NCBI RefSeq assembly: GCF_900199585.1
Contig: NZ_FZQY01000004.1
Coordinates: 124,001 to 188,000 of the forward strand
Source of the DNA: Helicobacter sp. 'house sparrow 1'
GTDB taxonomy: Bacteria > Campylobacterota > Campylobacteria > Campylobacterales > Helicobacteraceae
Direction: 5' to 3'
DNA: 64,000 nt
In this document: in pieces, positions 35,657-44,938 of the stretch
Layout of the letters: every line of letters begins with the position of its first letter
How positions within the stretch are numbered: position 1 is the first letter of the stretch
Notes under the pieces: model-generated
Database searches by the model: none
What the model saw: the letters and a program-made list of their open reading frames with translations, nothing else
What the model was told of the DNA's origin: nothing
Program-made: the position numbers and the translations under genes

Positions 35657-38600
35657 GACCTTTTTTATCCTTTTGTATATAAAGACAAACAGGTATGATA
35701 AATAGTGTAAGAATCATCGAACTAATCACCCCTCCAAGGACTGGTGCAGAGATTCTCTTCATGACTTCACTTCCTACACCATCATTTAACATAATAGGGA
35801 TTAGAGAAAAGATTAGTGAAAAAACAGTCATAAGTTTTGGTCTAAGCCTTTTTGTTGCACCATCAATAATACATTGTTTTAGAGTTTTTTGCGGGTAGTC
35901 CTTTAGTGACTGATTGAGATAAATCATCATTACAATTGCAGTTTCAGCAGCAACTCCTAAGAGGGCTAAAAAGCCAACAATAACAGCAATGCTTAGATTA
36001 TAGTTTAATAAATCAATTGCAATAAAGCCTCCCAAGATAGAAAAAGGAAGAGTGAAAAAGACAATAAGGGTATCAGATAGGTTTTTTAGTGCAAGTAATA
36101 TGAGTATAAAAATTAAAAAGAGTGTAATGGGGATGATAAATTTCATGCTTTGTAAAGAGGAATTTAAATGCTGACTTTCTCCAGAGAACTCATAGTAGTA
36201 ACCATTTGGCATTTTAATTTCTTGAAGAATTCTTGTGGCATCTTTTGTGTAGGTATCAATAGTGGTATTTTCATTTGGAGTAATATAAACAAAATTAACC
36301 TTCAACCCTCCCTCATTTTTAAATTCCAAAGGAGATTCTTTATAAGTAATTGTGGCAAGGAGAGAAAGGGGAGTAAAGCCATAGTTTGTTTTAATGTAGA
36401 GATTCTTGATAGATTCTAATTGATTTCTTTGATCCTCTTGAAAGCGCACACTAAGGCTATAGCTTTTGGTTCCATCTATAATAGTAGAGATTTTTCCTCC
36501 TCCAATTCCTTGATTTACAAAATCTAGAATTTCTTCCTTGCTAATGCCATATTGTGCGAGTTTTTCTTCCTCTATATCAATATCTAAAAAATATCCTAAA
36601 TTGCTTTTTTCTGCAAAAACTGAAAGGGTTCCACTATAAGATTTTAGTTTTTCTTCAATCTGTAAGGAGATTTCTTGCACCCTATCATAATCACTTCCAA
36701 AAACTTTGATACCAAGAGGAGTTCTTATGCCTGTAAGAAGCATATCTACACGACCCTTTATTGGATAGGTCCAAGAGTTTGTAAGTCCTTTGATTTGAAG
36801 GGCTTTTTCAAACTCATTTCTTAATTTTTGAGAATCCATCCCCTTGCGCCACATTTTCTTAGGTTTAAGGGCAATAAAAGTTTCAATCATAGCTAGTGGT
36901 GCAGGATCTGTTGAGGTATTGGCATTGCCAATTTTTCCAAAAACGCTTTCAACTTCTGGAAATTGTTTAAGGATTTGATCGCTTTTTTGCAGTAGGTATT
37001 TTGCACTTTCTATATTAATTCCATAATTTGTAACAGGCATATACATTATAACTCCCTCATCAAGAGGAGGCATAAATTCCCATTTTTGTTTTTGGTAGAT
37101 AAAACCAATAGAAAAAATTCCTAAAACACATAAAATTAAAAAGGGATATCGTATTTTTATCATTTTTTCTAAAAGAGGAACATAGAGAAAACTAAAAAAT
37201 CTATTTAGAGGATTTTTTTCTTCATCAGATACTTTTCCTTTCAAAAAATAAACCATTAAAACAGGTATGAGAGTGATAGATAAAATAGCTCCTAAAAACA
37301 TTGCAAAAGTTTTAGTGTATGCAAGAGGAGTAAAGAGCTTTGCTTCTTGATTGCTTAGTCCAAAGATGGGTAAAAATGAAATAGTAATAATCATAAGTGC
37401 GAAAAATACAGCGCTGCCAACCTGCTTTGAGCCTTTTGTAATTGCAATCATTCTATCCTTATTGCTATAAGGATAGGGTAATGCCAAGAGATGTTTATGT
37501 GCATTCTCGACCATTATGATAGAAGCATCTACCATAGCACCAATTGCAATTGCAATTCCTCCTAGGCTCATAATATTTGATGAGATTGAAAAAAATTTCA
37601 TCAACAAAAAGCTAAAAAGAACACACAAAGGAAGTGTGATAATTATAATCAGAGCACTCCTTAAATGAAGCAAAAAGATCCCAACCACCACTAGGACAAT
37701 GAGGCATTCTTCAATGAGCGTATGCCAAAGATTTTTGATTGCATCTTGAATAAATAGGGTTCTATCATAAACATTTGAGATTGTAATATCAGGATTTTCT
37801 TTTTGGATTTCTTTTAGCCTATTTTTGATTGCTTGAATGACATTGAGTGTATCTGCTTGATATCTTACAAGCACAATACCTCCAACCACCTCTCCCTTTC
37901 CATTTAAATCTGCAATTCCTGTTCTTGGAATTGGTGTTTGATTTACTCTAGCTATATCAGAAATTTTAAGAGGAATGGAATCTGTGGTTTTTATAACAAT
38001 GTCTTTTATATCAGAAATGTTTTTTAAATAACCATTTACACTGACAATTTGTTCAAATCCACTTTGTAGCACTACACCACCACTGCTATCATTATTGGAT
38101 TGTTTGACTCGTTTGACAATCTCATCAAAGCTTACATCATATTGGATCATTTTTTGATTATCAAGAGTGATTTCATAATTTTTTTCAAAACCGCCAATAC
38201 TAGCTACTTCACTCACACCATCCACTCTTAAAAGGTCATATTTATAATAAAAATCTTGAAGGGTTCTTAGTTCTTGGAGAGTCTTGGTTTTACTGCTAAG
38301 TGCATAAATAAAAGCCCAACCAATGCCACTAGAATCTGGACCCAGTGATACTTTTGCATCTTTTGGCAAAAGAGGAAGAATGGAGCTAATTTTTTCTAAA
38401 ATCCTACTGCTTGCCCAATAAATGTCGGTTTTATCTTTAAAAATTACATAGATGAGTCCTCTACCATATCCACTCATTCCTCTGACTACTTCTGTATTTG
38501 GCACACTCATTAAAGATGAGGTAAGGGGAAAAATAACTTGATCATCAATTACTTTTGGAGATTGTCCTTCATATTCTACTTGAAGAATAACTTGGACAGG

Positions 38601-38729
38601 ACTTAGGTCAGGAAGGGCATCAATAGGAGTTTTTTTGATTGCCCATATTGAAGCAAGGATTCCAAGAAATGTAAGGATTAAAATAGCAATTTTATTGCGT
38701 ATTGAAAGATCAATAATTTTTCCTATCAT
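35634..38729 (-). CDS. cusA: CusA-type copper/silver efflux RND transporter
   Basis: Inner-membrane proton-driven pump (1031 residues, about 12 membrane segments) of the heavy-metal RND family. In the fourth membrane helix it reads AIAIGAMVDASIIMVENAHK, the Cu/Ag (HME4) form, not the DFG..DGA form of CzcA zinc pumps. The three methionines that bind Cu(I)/Ag(I) in CusA have counterparts in VIMYMPVTN, APLAMIETFI and VDMLLTGIRTP. It is last in an operon with an adaptor, a channel and a CrdA-like protein. H. pylori's equivalent is called CzcA, but the motif supports copper or silver here. Confidence 0.92.
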   Translation of the reverse strand: MIGKIIDLSIRNKIAILILTFLGILASIWAIKKTPIDALPDLSPVQVILQVEYEGQSPKVIDDQVIFPLTSSLMSVPNTEVVRGMSGYGRGLIYVIFKDKTDIYWASSRILEKISSILPLLPKDAKVSLGPDSSGIGWAFIYALSSKTKTLQELRTLQDFYYKYDLLRVDGVSEVASIGGFEKNYEITLDNQKMIQYDVSFDEIVKRVKQSNNDSSGGVVLQSGFEQIVSVNGYLKNISDIKDIVIKTTDSIPLKISDIARVNQTPIPRTGIADLNGKGEVVGGIVLVRYQADTLNVIQAIKNRLKEIQKENPDITISNVYDRTLFIQDAIKNLWHTLIEECLIVLVVVGIFLLHLRSALIIIITLPLCVLFSFLLMKFFSISSNIMSLGGIAIAIGAMVDASIIMVENAHKHLLALPYPYSNKDRMIAITKGSKQVGSAVFFALMIITISFLPIFGLSNQEAKLFTPLAYTKTFAMFLGAILSITLIPVLMVYFLKGKVSDEEKNPLNRFFSFLYVPLLEKMIKIRYPFLILCVLGIFSIGFIYQKQKWEFMPPLDEGVIMYMPVTNYGINIESAKYLLQKSDQILKQFPEVESVFGKIGNANTSTDPAPLAMIETFIALKPKKMWRKGMDSQKLRNEFEKALQIKGLTNSWTYPIKGRVDMLLTGIRTPLGIKVFGSDYDRVQEISLQIEEKLKSYSGTLSVFAEKSNLGYFLDIDIEEEKLAQYGISKEEILDFVNQGIGGGKISTIIDGTKSYSLSVRFQEDQRNQLESIKNLYIKTNYGFTPLSLLATITYKESPLEFKNEGGLKVNFVYITPNENTTIDTYTKDATRILQEIKMPNGYYYEFSGESQHLNSSLQSMKFIIPITLFLIFILILLALKNLSDTLIVFFTLPFSILGGFIAIDLLNYNLSIAVIVGFLALLGVAAETAIVMMIYLNQSLKDYPQKTLKQCIIDGATKRLRPKLMTVFSLIFSLIPIMLNDGVGSEVMKRISAPVLGGVISSMILTLFIIPVCLYIQKDKKGLKNSKKN

Positions 38730-39688
38730 TATTCATATTCCCCACTAGCTTGTGCATCAGCATCAAGAATAAATAGTGCATTTTCTGCAATCTCATCTTG
38801 ATTTTTGATACCAGAAAACACCTCATAATCACCATTTGGAAGCCTTTTTGCTTCAATTTGAGTAGGTATAAAACCATCATTATGTTTTAAAAAAACATAG
38901 AGTTTGCCATTTCTTAAAATTACACAATCCCTAGGAATAATAAGGGCTTTTTTTGAGGTTTTATAAAGAGTAATTTGTCCAAACATATTGGGAAAAATTT
39001 TTAGATCTTGATTGGGGACTAAAAAACGCACTTCAATAAATTTATCATTAGGATTAATTTTTGGAATAATCTCTAAAAATTTTGCAGAAACCATCTTTTT
39101 AATTCCCTCAAGTTTTAAATTTGAGTTATTGATATCTGATAGAAGTTGAAGTTCTTCTTGCGGAACCCTTGCGATGAACCAAACTGAACTTAAATCTATG
39201 ATCTTATAGATAGGGTCACCTTTTTTGATAGACTGACCTTTGGAAATATTTTTTTCAAAAACAAAACCTTTTTTATTTGCAAAAAATGGAACGATTTGTA
39301 AGGGTTTTTTTGTTTTTTTTATCTCATTTAAAATTTTTTCATCAAAACCCAAAAGCAAAAGCTTCTTTCTTACATTTGCAACATTGCTTTTAAAATTTAT
39401 AGCATTGATATATTCATTTTGGGCTTGTAATAGTTCTGGAGAATAGATAGAAAAGAGTTTAGTCTTTTCATTAATATATTCATAGGTTTTTGAAATAAAT
39501 AGCTCCTCAATAAAACCATCCACTTTTAGAGTTGTAATTCCAATAAGTTCTTCATTTTCAACAATTTTTCCATAATAAGAATGTTTTTCTTGAAATTCTT
39601 TTTCTTGAACCACTATCGTTTTGGTATAAAAACCTTCTTTACAAAATAAAAAACTAAAAATACTAAGAAATAAAAAAAATTTCTTCAT
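38729..39688 (-). CDS. cusB: RND periplasmic adaptor (CusB/CzcB-type)
   Basis: Periplasmic adaptor joining the RND pump to its outer-membrane channel (319 residues). A signal peptide ends near residue 16. KIVENEELIGITTLKVDG and the later KGFVFEKNISKGQSIKKGDP are the two halves of the lipoyl-like domain, and FIEVRFLVPNQDLKIFPNMF belongs to the beta-barrel domain. It overlaps the pump gene by one base and the channel gene by 4, so all are cotranslated. Confidence 0.87.
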   Translation of the reverse strand: MKKFFLFLSIFSFLFCKEGFYTKTIVVQEKEFQEKHSYYGKIVENEELIGITTLKVDGFIEELFISKTYEYINEKTKLFSIYSPELLQAQNEYINAINFKSNVANVRKKLLLLGFDEKILNEIKKTKKPLQIVPFFANKKGFVFEKNISKGQSIKKGDPIYKIIDLSSVWFIARVPQEELQLLSDINNSNLKLEGIKKMVSAKFLEIIPKINPNDKFIEVRFLVPNQDLKIFPNMFGQITLYKTSKKALIIPRDCVILRNGKLYVFLKHNDGFIPTQIEAKRLPNGDYEVFSGIKNQDEIAENALFILDADAQASGEYE

Positions 39689-40857
39689 TGTGCATCTCCT
39701 ATGCTTTCTAACTCTGCAAATGCAATAAAAATATTGCTTAAAACCTCTGTCTTAAGAATCTCTATTTCAAGTAAATCATTTATTGAAGTGTAATAATCTT
39801 TAATAGCAGAAGATGAGTTTGCAATATTTTTACTATAAAGAGAGATGAGTTTTTTACTTTGGGGAATGAGAGTATTTTCAATCAGATCTAATTCTTTTTG
39901 TTTGCTGATAATGATATTTTGGAATCTTTTGATTTTACTTTTGACTTCGTTTTCAATGCTTAATGAGGTACTTTGAGTAATTTTTAACTGTGTTTTTGTA
40001 TTTTCAATCATCAATTTTTCTTTTCCATAAATAGGAAGAGAAAAAGAAATATTAAATGAGAGGAAGTCATCTTGTTTTTCACGATATGCATAGCTTACTC
40101 CAATGGAGGGATCACTAAGAAAAGATCTTTTTGCAAGCCTAATATCTTGCATGTCCCTTTCTTCTTTTAATTTTTGAATTTTTAGAACATAGCTATTTTT
40201 GTAATAATCAGGAGCAAAGCTTGTTTGGAATTTCTTTGAAAAATTAATATCTTCATTTTTGCCAAAACTAATTTCATCAAGATTAATCATTTGATTTTTT
40301 TGATTTTCAGAAATTTGATTAAGCTTGATTTTTATCTTGGCTTGCAGGATTTGGATTTTATAAACTTCTTGAGTTGGGAGTTCGCTAGATGGTGTATTTG
40401 CTTGCTGGTTTAAAAATGCTAGATTCTTAAGAGTTTTTTTTAGGATTTTCTCTTGTTGCTTAATTTCATAGTTTTTTATCATTGTAATTTTTATTTGCTT
40501 GATGATTTCTTTTTTTAATGCTTGAAGTTCTAGAATTTTTATTTGTCTATCTAGGAGTATTTTTTGACCCTCAATTGTTTTTTTGCCAAATAAATCTATT
40601 TTTTGAGAAATGCTAACAGAGATTGTTTGCATAGGATCTCCCCTAAAGGTAGGATTTAGAGGATAAAAAGTATTGAAACCAGATGAAATGATAGGGTTTT
40701 CCCATTTTGTAGCAATCCGTGCTTCATATTGTAATTTTTCTATTTCTTGTTCAAGAGTTTTTATTTTTGTGTTTTTTTCAATTGCATCTTCAATAATGCT
40801 CTCTAGACTTTGTGAGTAAAGACATTGAACTAAGAGAGCCAAGAATAAAAGACGCAT
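39685..40857 (-). CDS. crdB: TolC-family outer-membrane channel of the copper efflux system
   Basis: A 390-residue TolC/CusC-like protein with a signal peptide (about residues 1-15) and long helical hairpins rich in Lys, Glu and Gln. SVSISQKIDLFGKKTIEGQ and a second FNISFSLPIYGKEKLM are the beta-strand/helix junctions found twice in TolC proteins. It completes the tripartite pump with the adjacent adaptor and RND genes. The order matches crdA-crdB-czcB-czcA of H. pylori as I recall it. Confidence 0.83.
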   Translation of the reverse strand: MRLLFLALLVQCLYSQSLESIIEDAIEKNTKIKTLEQEIEKLQYEARIATKWENPIISSGFNTFYPLNPTFRGDPMQTISVSISQKIDLFGKKTIEGQKILLDRQIKILELQALKKEIIKQIKITMIKNYEIKQQEKILKKTLKNLAFLNQQANTPSSELPTQEVYKIQILQAKIKIKLNQISENQKNQMINLDEISFGKNEDINFSKKFQTSFAPDYYKNSYVLKIQKLKEERDMQDIRLAKRSFLSDPSIGVSYAYREKQDDFLSFNISFSLPIYGKEKLMIENTKTQLKITQSTSLSIENEVKSKIKRFQNIIISKQKELDLIENTLIPQSKKLISLYSKNIANSSSAIKDYYTSINDLLEIEILKTEVLSNIFIAFAELESIGDAQ

Positions 40858-40865
40858 TGGATTGC

Positions 40866-41231
40866 CTAAAAGTCGATACTACTTTTATAGGTATATTTTT
40901 TGCCCTCAACTTCAATTTGGAATCTAAGTTGCCAAGTTCCACCATGTGGGAGGCTTACCCTAGCAATATACCCTTCACTACTTTCTTTAGCAATCGCCTC
41001 AAAATCCATTTTTGGCATACCAGGCATTGGAGGCATAATAGCCTTAAGATTAATTTTTGCATCACTAACTCTTTGCCCATCTTTTTTAAGTTCAATGACA
41101 AAATCATTCATCCCACTACTTAGAGGCTTTTTAGTCTTATAGCTTATATCAAAGTCTCCAATCTTCCCTTCTTGAGCGAACATAAAACTAGTAAAAAATA
41201 AGCACAATGCCATTTGAAGTATTTTTTTCAT
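40866..41231 (-). CDS. crdA: CrdA/FixH-YtkA-like small secreted protein
   Basis: A 121-residue periplasmic protein with a signal peptide (ending MFAQ). The mature part is a beta-sandwich of the FixH/YtkA type, with NDFVIELKKDGQRVSDAKI and GGTWQLRFQIEVEGKKYTY. Its methionine-rich stretch IMPPMPGMPKMDF could bind Cu(I). First structural gene of the efflux operon, 9 bases before the channel gene. H. pylori CrdA has this position and size; the symbol is assigned on that basis. Confidence 0.7.
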   Translation of the reverse strand: MKKILQMALCLFFTSFMFAQEGKIGDFDISYKTKKPLSSGMNDFVIELKKDGQRVSDAKINLKAIMPPMPGMPKMDFEAIAKESSEGYIARVSLPHGGTWQLRFQIEVEGKKYTYKSSIDF

Positions 41232-41293
41232 TTTCTTTCCTTTATTTTTTATGCGCCAGATTGTAGAAAAGTTGTGTGGAATAAGTGTGGAAT

Positions 41294-42451
41294 CTAAAAG
41301 TTTATTTCAAAAATATTGTAACCATCTTGATGATAGATTTTTAAAGTCCATTTGTTTTTTTGGACAACCTTTTGAATAATATCTAAACCAATTCCATAAC
41401 CCCTAGAGTTAAGATTAAACCTAACATAGCGCTGGGTAATATCATTGGTAATATCACTGGGTATTGCTTTTCCTGTATTTTTAACTATGAGTTTTTTATC
41501 ACTTAACTCAAAAATAATATTACCCCCAGATTGATTATGTTTAATTGCATTGCTCAATAAATTATCAATCATTCTTATGATAGATTCTTTGTCTGTAAAG
41601 AAAAAGACTTTTTGTTTTTGTTGAAAAACAAGCTTGATTTGTTTTTCCTCAAGAAGCGTTTCAAACATTTCGATGCGATTTTGAAGTAATGCTAAAAAAT
41701 CTATATTCTCTCTTACCTCTCTTATTTCTCCTAGAAATAAAAAGGTTAGATTGTCATAGAGAAAATTAATCCTTTTGCAAGCTTTTTGTATGCGCATCAG
41801 CTTTGTTTCATTTACACCACTTTGGAGAGAATTTACACTCATCATGAGTGCAGAAATTGGAGTATTTAATTCATGTGTAATATCTTTAATAAAATGATCT
41901 AAGAGTTTGATTCCTGTATGTATGGGGGATAAAAACATTTTTCCCATAATAAAACCAAAAATAAGTAGGATGCATAAGCACAATAAAGTGCCAATAGTTA
42001 TGTGAAAGATTAATTTTTTTATATCGTTTTTAAAGTTTGTTTTAATAAGTATCCATTCAACCCCTAAATGCCCATAAGTGCTATTGCTTAATAAATAAGC
42101 ATCAAAGTTTTTTATGAAAAATTTCTTATCACTCTCCATAAATTCAAGATTGCCATAAAGTCGGTTTTTATTCTTATCAAATAGTGAAAAAGAAGAATCC
42201 TTTTCTTCAAATTTTGCAAAGAGTTTAGGAAGATCCACCCAATTGCCACTCATATGTTGATAGATGGCTTCTTGAGCAATATTGGAGCTTTTTAAAAGCA
42301 CAGAATCTTTGATATGCTTATAGATTTGATCTTTTTGAACCAAAAATATCAAAAAAGCAACAAGGCTTAAAAGAGAAACAGAGGATATGATATAAAACCC
42401 TAAAAATCGAATTAGGGAACGCCTTTCATATTGTATTAAAACGATAGCCAC
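41294..42451 (-). CDS. Sensor histidine kinase of the copper locus (CrdS/CusS-like)
   Basis: Membrane sensor kinase (385 residues). Two membrane segments near residues 15-37 and 145-165 flank a periplasmic sensor of about 105 residues. The phosphorylated His is in DITHELNTPISAL, the N box is NLLSNAIKHNQSGG, and GYGIGLDII is the G box. The GTG start lies 26 bases inside the response-regulator gene, so the pair is coupled. By context it senses copper or silver; CrdS of H. pylori also responds to nitrosative stress (established knowledge), which may matter given the qNOR gene in this window. Confidence 0.87.
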   Translation of the reverse strand: MAIVLIQYERRSLIRFLGFYIISSVSLLSLVAFLIFLVQKDQIYKHIKDSVLLKSSNIAQEAIYQHMSGNWVDLPKLFAKFEEKDSSFSLFDKNKNRLYGNLEFMESDKKFFIKNFDAYLLSNSTYGHLGVEWILIKTNFKNDIKKLIFHITIGTLLCLCILLIFGFIMGKMFLSPIHTGIKLLDHFIKDITHELNTPISALMMSVNSLQSGVNETKLMRIQKACKRINFLYDNLTFLFLGEIREVRENIDFLALLQNRIEMFETLLEEKQIKLVFQQKQKVFFFTDKESIIRMIDNLLSNAIKHNQSGGNIIFELSDKKLIVKNTGKAIPSDITNDITQRYVRFNLNSRGYGIGLDIIQKVVQKNKWTLKIYHQDGYNIFEINF

Positions 42452-43085
42452 TTCCTTTTATATTTGAGATGCTTTTAAACCCAAGATAAGATCTAAGATT
42501 TTTAATATAACTTCTGATTGTTGTTTCACTAGGTGCATCCTCATAAGTCCAGACATTGACAATAATTTCTTGGAGTGAAAGAATCTGATTGGGATATTTT
42601 AGAAAAAACATAAGTATTTCTTTTTCTTTTTGTCTCAAAAAAATTGTTTTATTAGCCTCAATGTCTAAGAGTGCGTGGTTTTTAGAATCAAATTTAAATC
42701 TTGAGGATATTGAAATTTCTTGAGAGAGATAGTGTTTAGTAATATTTTGGATTCTAATCTCTAACTCATCTAAATCAAATGGCTTTTTAATGTAATCATC
42801 ACACCCAATCTCAAATCCTTTTTTCAAATCTTTGGTGCTACTTAGAGCTGTAATAAAAATGGCAGGAGTTTTATCTTGAAGCTCTCTTAAAGATTTTAGG
42901 AGCGAGAAACCATTTAGTGAAGGGACTTGAATATCAAGCAATAAGAGATCAAATTTATTTTGCAAAAGAATTTCTTGAGCTTCTATTCCATCTTTAGAAG
43001 TTTCTACCTCATACCCCTTTTCTAGTAAAAACTCTTGGATAATCTCACAGAGTAGTAAGTCATCTTCAAGCAAGAAAATTTTCAT
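42426..43085 (-). CDS. OmpR-family response regulator of the copper locus (CrdR/CusR-like)
   Basis: A 219-residue response regulator. The receiver domain has the acidic pair EDD, the phospho-acceptor Asp in DLLLLDIQVP, and Lys in YIKKPFDLDEL. The C-terminal winged helix includes LRQKEKEILMFFLKYPNQ and SETTIRSYIKNLRSYLG. It heads the minus-strand locus and is divergent from the ABC-F gene. A 19-bp inverted repeat at 43170-43188 lies 84 bases upstream and is a candidate operator. Confidence 0.88.
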   Translation of the reverse strand: MKIFLLEDDLLLCEIIQEFLLEKGYEVETSKDGIEAQEILLQNKFDLLLLDIQVPSLNGFSLLKSLRELQDKTPAIFITALSSTKDLKKGFEIGCDDYIKKPFDLDELEIRIQNITKHYLSQEISISSRFKFDSKNHALLDIEANKTIFLRQKEKEILMFFLKYPNQILSLQEIIVNVWTYEDAPSETTIRSYIKNLRSYLGFKSISNIKGSGYRFNTI

Positions 43086-43169
43086 TTACATTGATTCCTA
43101 GATCTCATATTCAGGAATGTTAGTCTAGCTTGAAAGATTAAAGATTAAATAAATAAACTTTAGTTTGTA

Positions 43170-43188
43170 TTTAGTAATGATTACTAAA
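43170..43188. promoter_or_regulatory. Inverted repeat (candidate operator) between the response regulator and ABC-F genes
   Basis: TTTAGTAA (43170-43177), TGA, TTACTAAA (43181-43188): perfect 8-base arms in the divergent intergenic region. It could bind the response regulator itself or a metal regulator of the Fur type; no binding protein can be assigned from sequence. Confidence 0.5.
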
Positions 43189-43262
43189 AGAATAGTAAAA
43201 AGATATTTTGCTAGAATTCCAAAATTGTGTAAAAATTTTTAAAAAAGATTAGAGGGTTAAAT

Positions 43263-44861
43263 ATGCTACAGACAATAAATCTTACAATGAACTATGCTAC
43301 AAAAAAGCTTTTTGAAAACATCAATTTAAAGCTTGATGCAGGAAAGAGATATGGATTAATTGGAGCAAATGGTGCGGGAAAATCTACCTTCTTAAAAATT
43401 CTTTGTGGAATCTATGAGGCTAGCAGTGGTGAGATAGTGATTAATCCAAATGCAAGGCTTGGGGTTTTGGGACAAGATCAATATGCTTTTGAGGAACTAA
43501 GTCTTAAAGATGCGGTTTTGGTTGGAAATAAGAGATTGTTTGATGCAGTTAAGGAAAAAGAAGAGCTTTATGCCAATGGTGATCTTAGTGATGATAAGGT
43601 GAATGAGAGACTTGGAGAGCTAGAAATTATTTGTGCAGAAGAAGATCCAATGTATGAGTATGAGGTTGTGATTGAGAAGATTTTGCAGGATTTGGGATTT
43701 CCTATATCTCAGCACAATGACTTAATGAAAACATTGACAGGTAGCGATAAATTTAAAATCTTATTGGCCCAAGTTTTATTTCCAAAGCCAGATATTTTAC
43801 TTTTAGATGAGCCTACAAACAATCTTGATTTGCCTGCAATTGCTTGGCTTGAAGAAAATTTGAAGCGTCATGAAGGGACAATGGTAGTAATTAGTCACGA
43901 TAGACATTTTTTGAATACAGTTTGCACTCATATTTTAGATTTAGATTTCAAAACTATTAGAGAGTTTGCAGGTAATTATGATGATTGGTATATTGCATCA
44001 ACTTTGATTGCCAAACAACAAGAAATGGAGCGCAACAAGAAACTAAAAGAAAAAGAGGAATTAGAGAATTTTATTGCAAGATTCTCAGCTAATGCAAGCA
44101 AGGCAAAGCAAGCTACCTCAAGACAAAAACAGCTTGAAAAGCTTGATATTAAAGCCCTTGAGGTTTCTAGTCGTAGGGATCCAAGTATTGTTTTTAGACC
44201 TAAGCGTATGATTGGCAATGAGGCTTTGGAGTGCGAGGGTATTTCAAAATCTTATGAGAATAAAGTGGTTTTAAAAGATGTTAGTTTAAAGATTTTACCA
44301 GGAGATAAGATTGCTCTAATTGGTGGGAATGGGGTAGGTAAGACCACTTTATGTAAAATCCTAGTTGAAGAGATGCCAGCAGATAGTGGCAGTGTTAAGT
44401 GGGGAGCTACGACAGAGAGAGGTTATTTTCCTCAAAATGTAAGTGAAAGTATTAAAGGAGAAGAAACCTTATATGAATGGTTGAGAGGGTTTAATAAAAA
44501 GGCTGATAGTGGTGAAATTCGTAATGCACTTGGTAGAATGCTATTTAATGGAGAAGAGCAAGAAAAGAGTATCGATGCTCTAAGCGGAGGCGAAAAACAT
44601 CGTATGGTGCTATCAAAACTAATGCTTGAGGGAGGTAATTTTTTAGTACTTGATGAGCCTAGCAATCATTTGGACTTAGAATCTATAGTTGCTTTAGGAG
44701 AAGCTTTGTATCGTTTTGAGGGGAATGTTATTTGTGTGAGTCATGATAGAGAGCTTATAGGAGCTTTTGCAAATCGTATTATTGAACTTATAGATGATGG
44801 GGATAATGGGGTAAAAATAATTGATTTTAGAGGTAGCTATGAAGAATATCTTTTAAGATAA
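43263..44861 (+). CDS. ABC-F family ribosome-associated ATPase
   Basis: A soluble protein (532 residues) with two ABC domains and no membrane part. Walker A motifs are GANGAGKST and GGNGVGKTT, Walker B motifs are LLLDEPTNNLDL and LVLDEPSNHLDL, and the second signature is LSGGEKHRMVL. The first signature is altered (LTGSDKFKILL), as in the YbiT branch. The linker between domains is the charged helical hairpin of ABC-F factors, which act on the ribosomal E site. It is not the missing ATPase of the export operon downstream, because ABC-F proteins do not energise transport. Confidence 0.9.
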   Translation: MLQTINLTMNYATKKLFENINLKLDAGKRYGLIGANGAGKSTFLKILCGIYEASSGEIVINPNARLGVLGQDQYAFEELSLKDAVLVGNKRLFDAVKEKEELYANGDLSDDKVNERLGELEIICAEEDPMYEYEVVIEKILQDLGFPISQHNDLMKTLTGSDKFKILLAQVLFPKPDILLLDEPTNNLDLPAIAWLEENLKRHEGTMVVISHDRHFLNTVCTHILDLDFKTIREFAGNYDDWYIASTLIAKQQEMERNKKLKEKEELENFIARFSANASKAKQATSRQKQLEKLDIKALEVSSRRDPSIVFRPKRMIGNEALECEGISKSYENKVVLKDVSLKILPGDKIALIGGNGVGKTTLCKILVEEMPADSGSVKWGATTERGYFPQNVSESIKGEETLYEWLRGFNKKADSGEIRNALGRMLFNGEEQEKSIDALSGGEKHRMVLSKLMLEGGNFLVLDEPSNHLDLESIVALGEALYRFEGNVICVSHDRELIGAFANRIIELIDDGDNGVKIIDFRGSYEEYLLR

Positions 44862-44874
44862 AAAAGATAGAAAT

Positions 44875-44890
44875 TTGATTGCATAATCAA
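44875..44890. promoter_or_regulatory. Inverted repeat after the ABC-F gene (weak terminator or operator)
   Basis: TTGATT-GCAT-AATCAA is a perfect 6-base-arm repeat followed by CTTTTT. It could end ABC-F transcription, or act as an operator overlapping the -35 region of the export operon (TATAAT at 44904). The half-site spacing is 6, not 4, so it is not a standard FNR site. Confidence 0.4.
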
Positions 44891-44903
44891 CTTTTTAATG
44901 AGA

Positions 44904-44909
44904 TATAAT
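44904..44909 (+). promoter_or_regulatory. -10 element of the export operon promoter
   Basis: A consensus TATAAT lies 35 bases before the GTG of the TolC-family gene, with AAGGA between them. Predicted start point near 44,916. Confidence 0.55.
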
Positions 44910-44938
44910 AAGCAACTAAAAATTTTCAAGGAAAGATT

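Noticed and set aside
43263..44861. ABC-F protein as the ATPase of the ABC-2 export operon
   Set aside because: It has the two-domain ABC-F layout with charged linker, and such proteins act on ribosomes rather than with permeases; a separate promoter lies between them.
44875..44890. Reading TTGATT-GCAT-AATCAA as an FNR site
   Set aside because: The TTGAT/ATCAA halves are 6 bases apart, not 4; it is kept only as an inverted repeat of unclear role.
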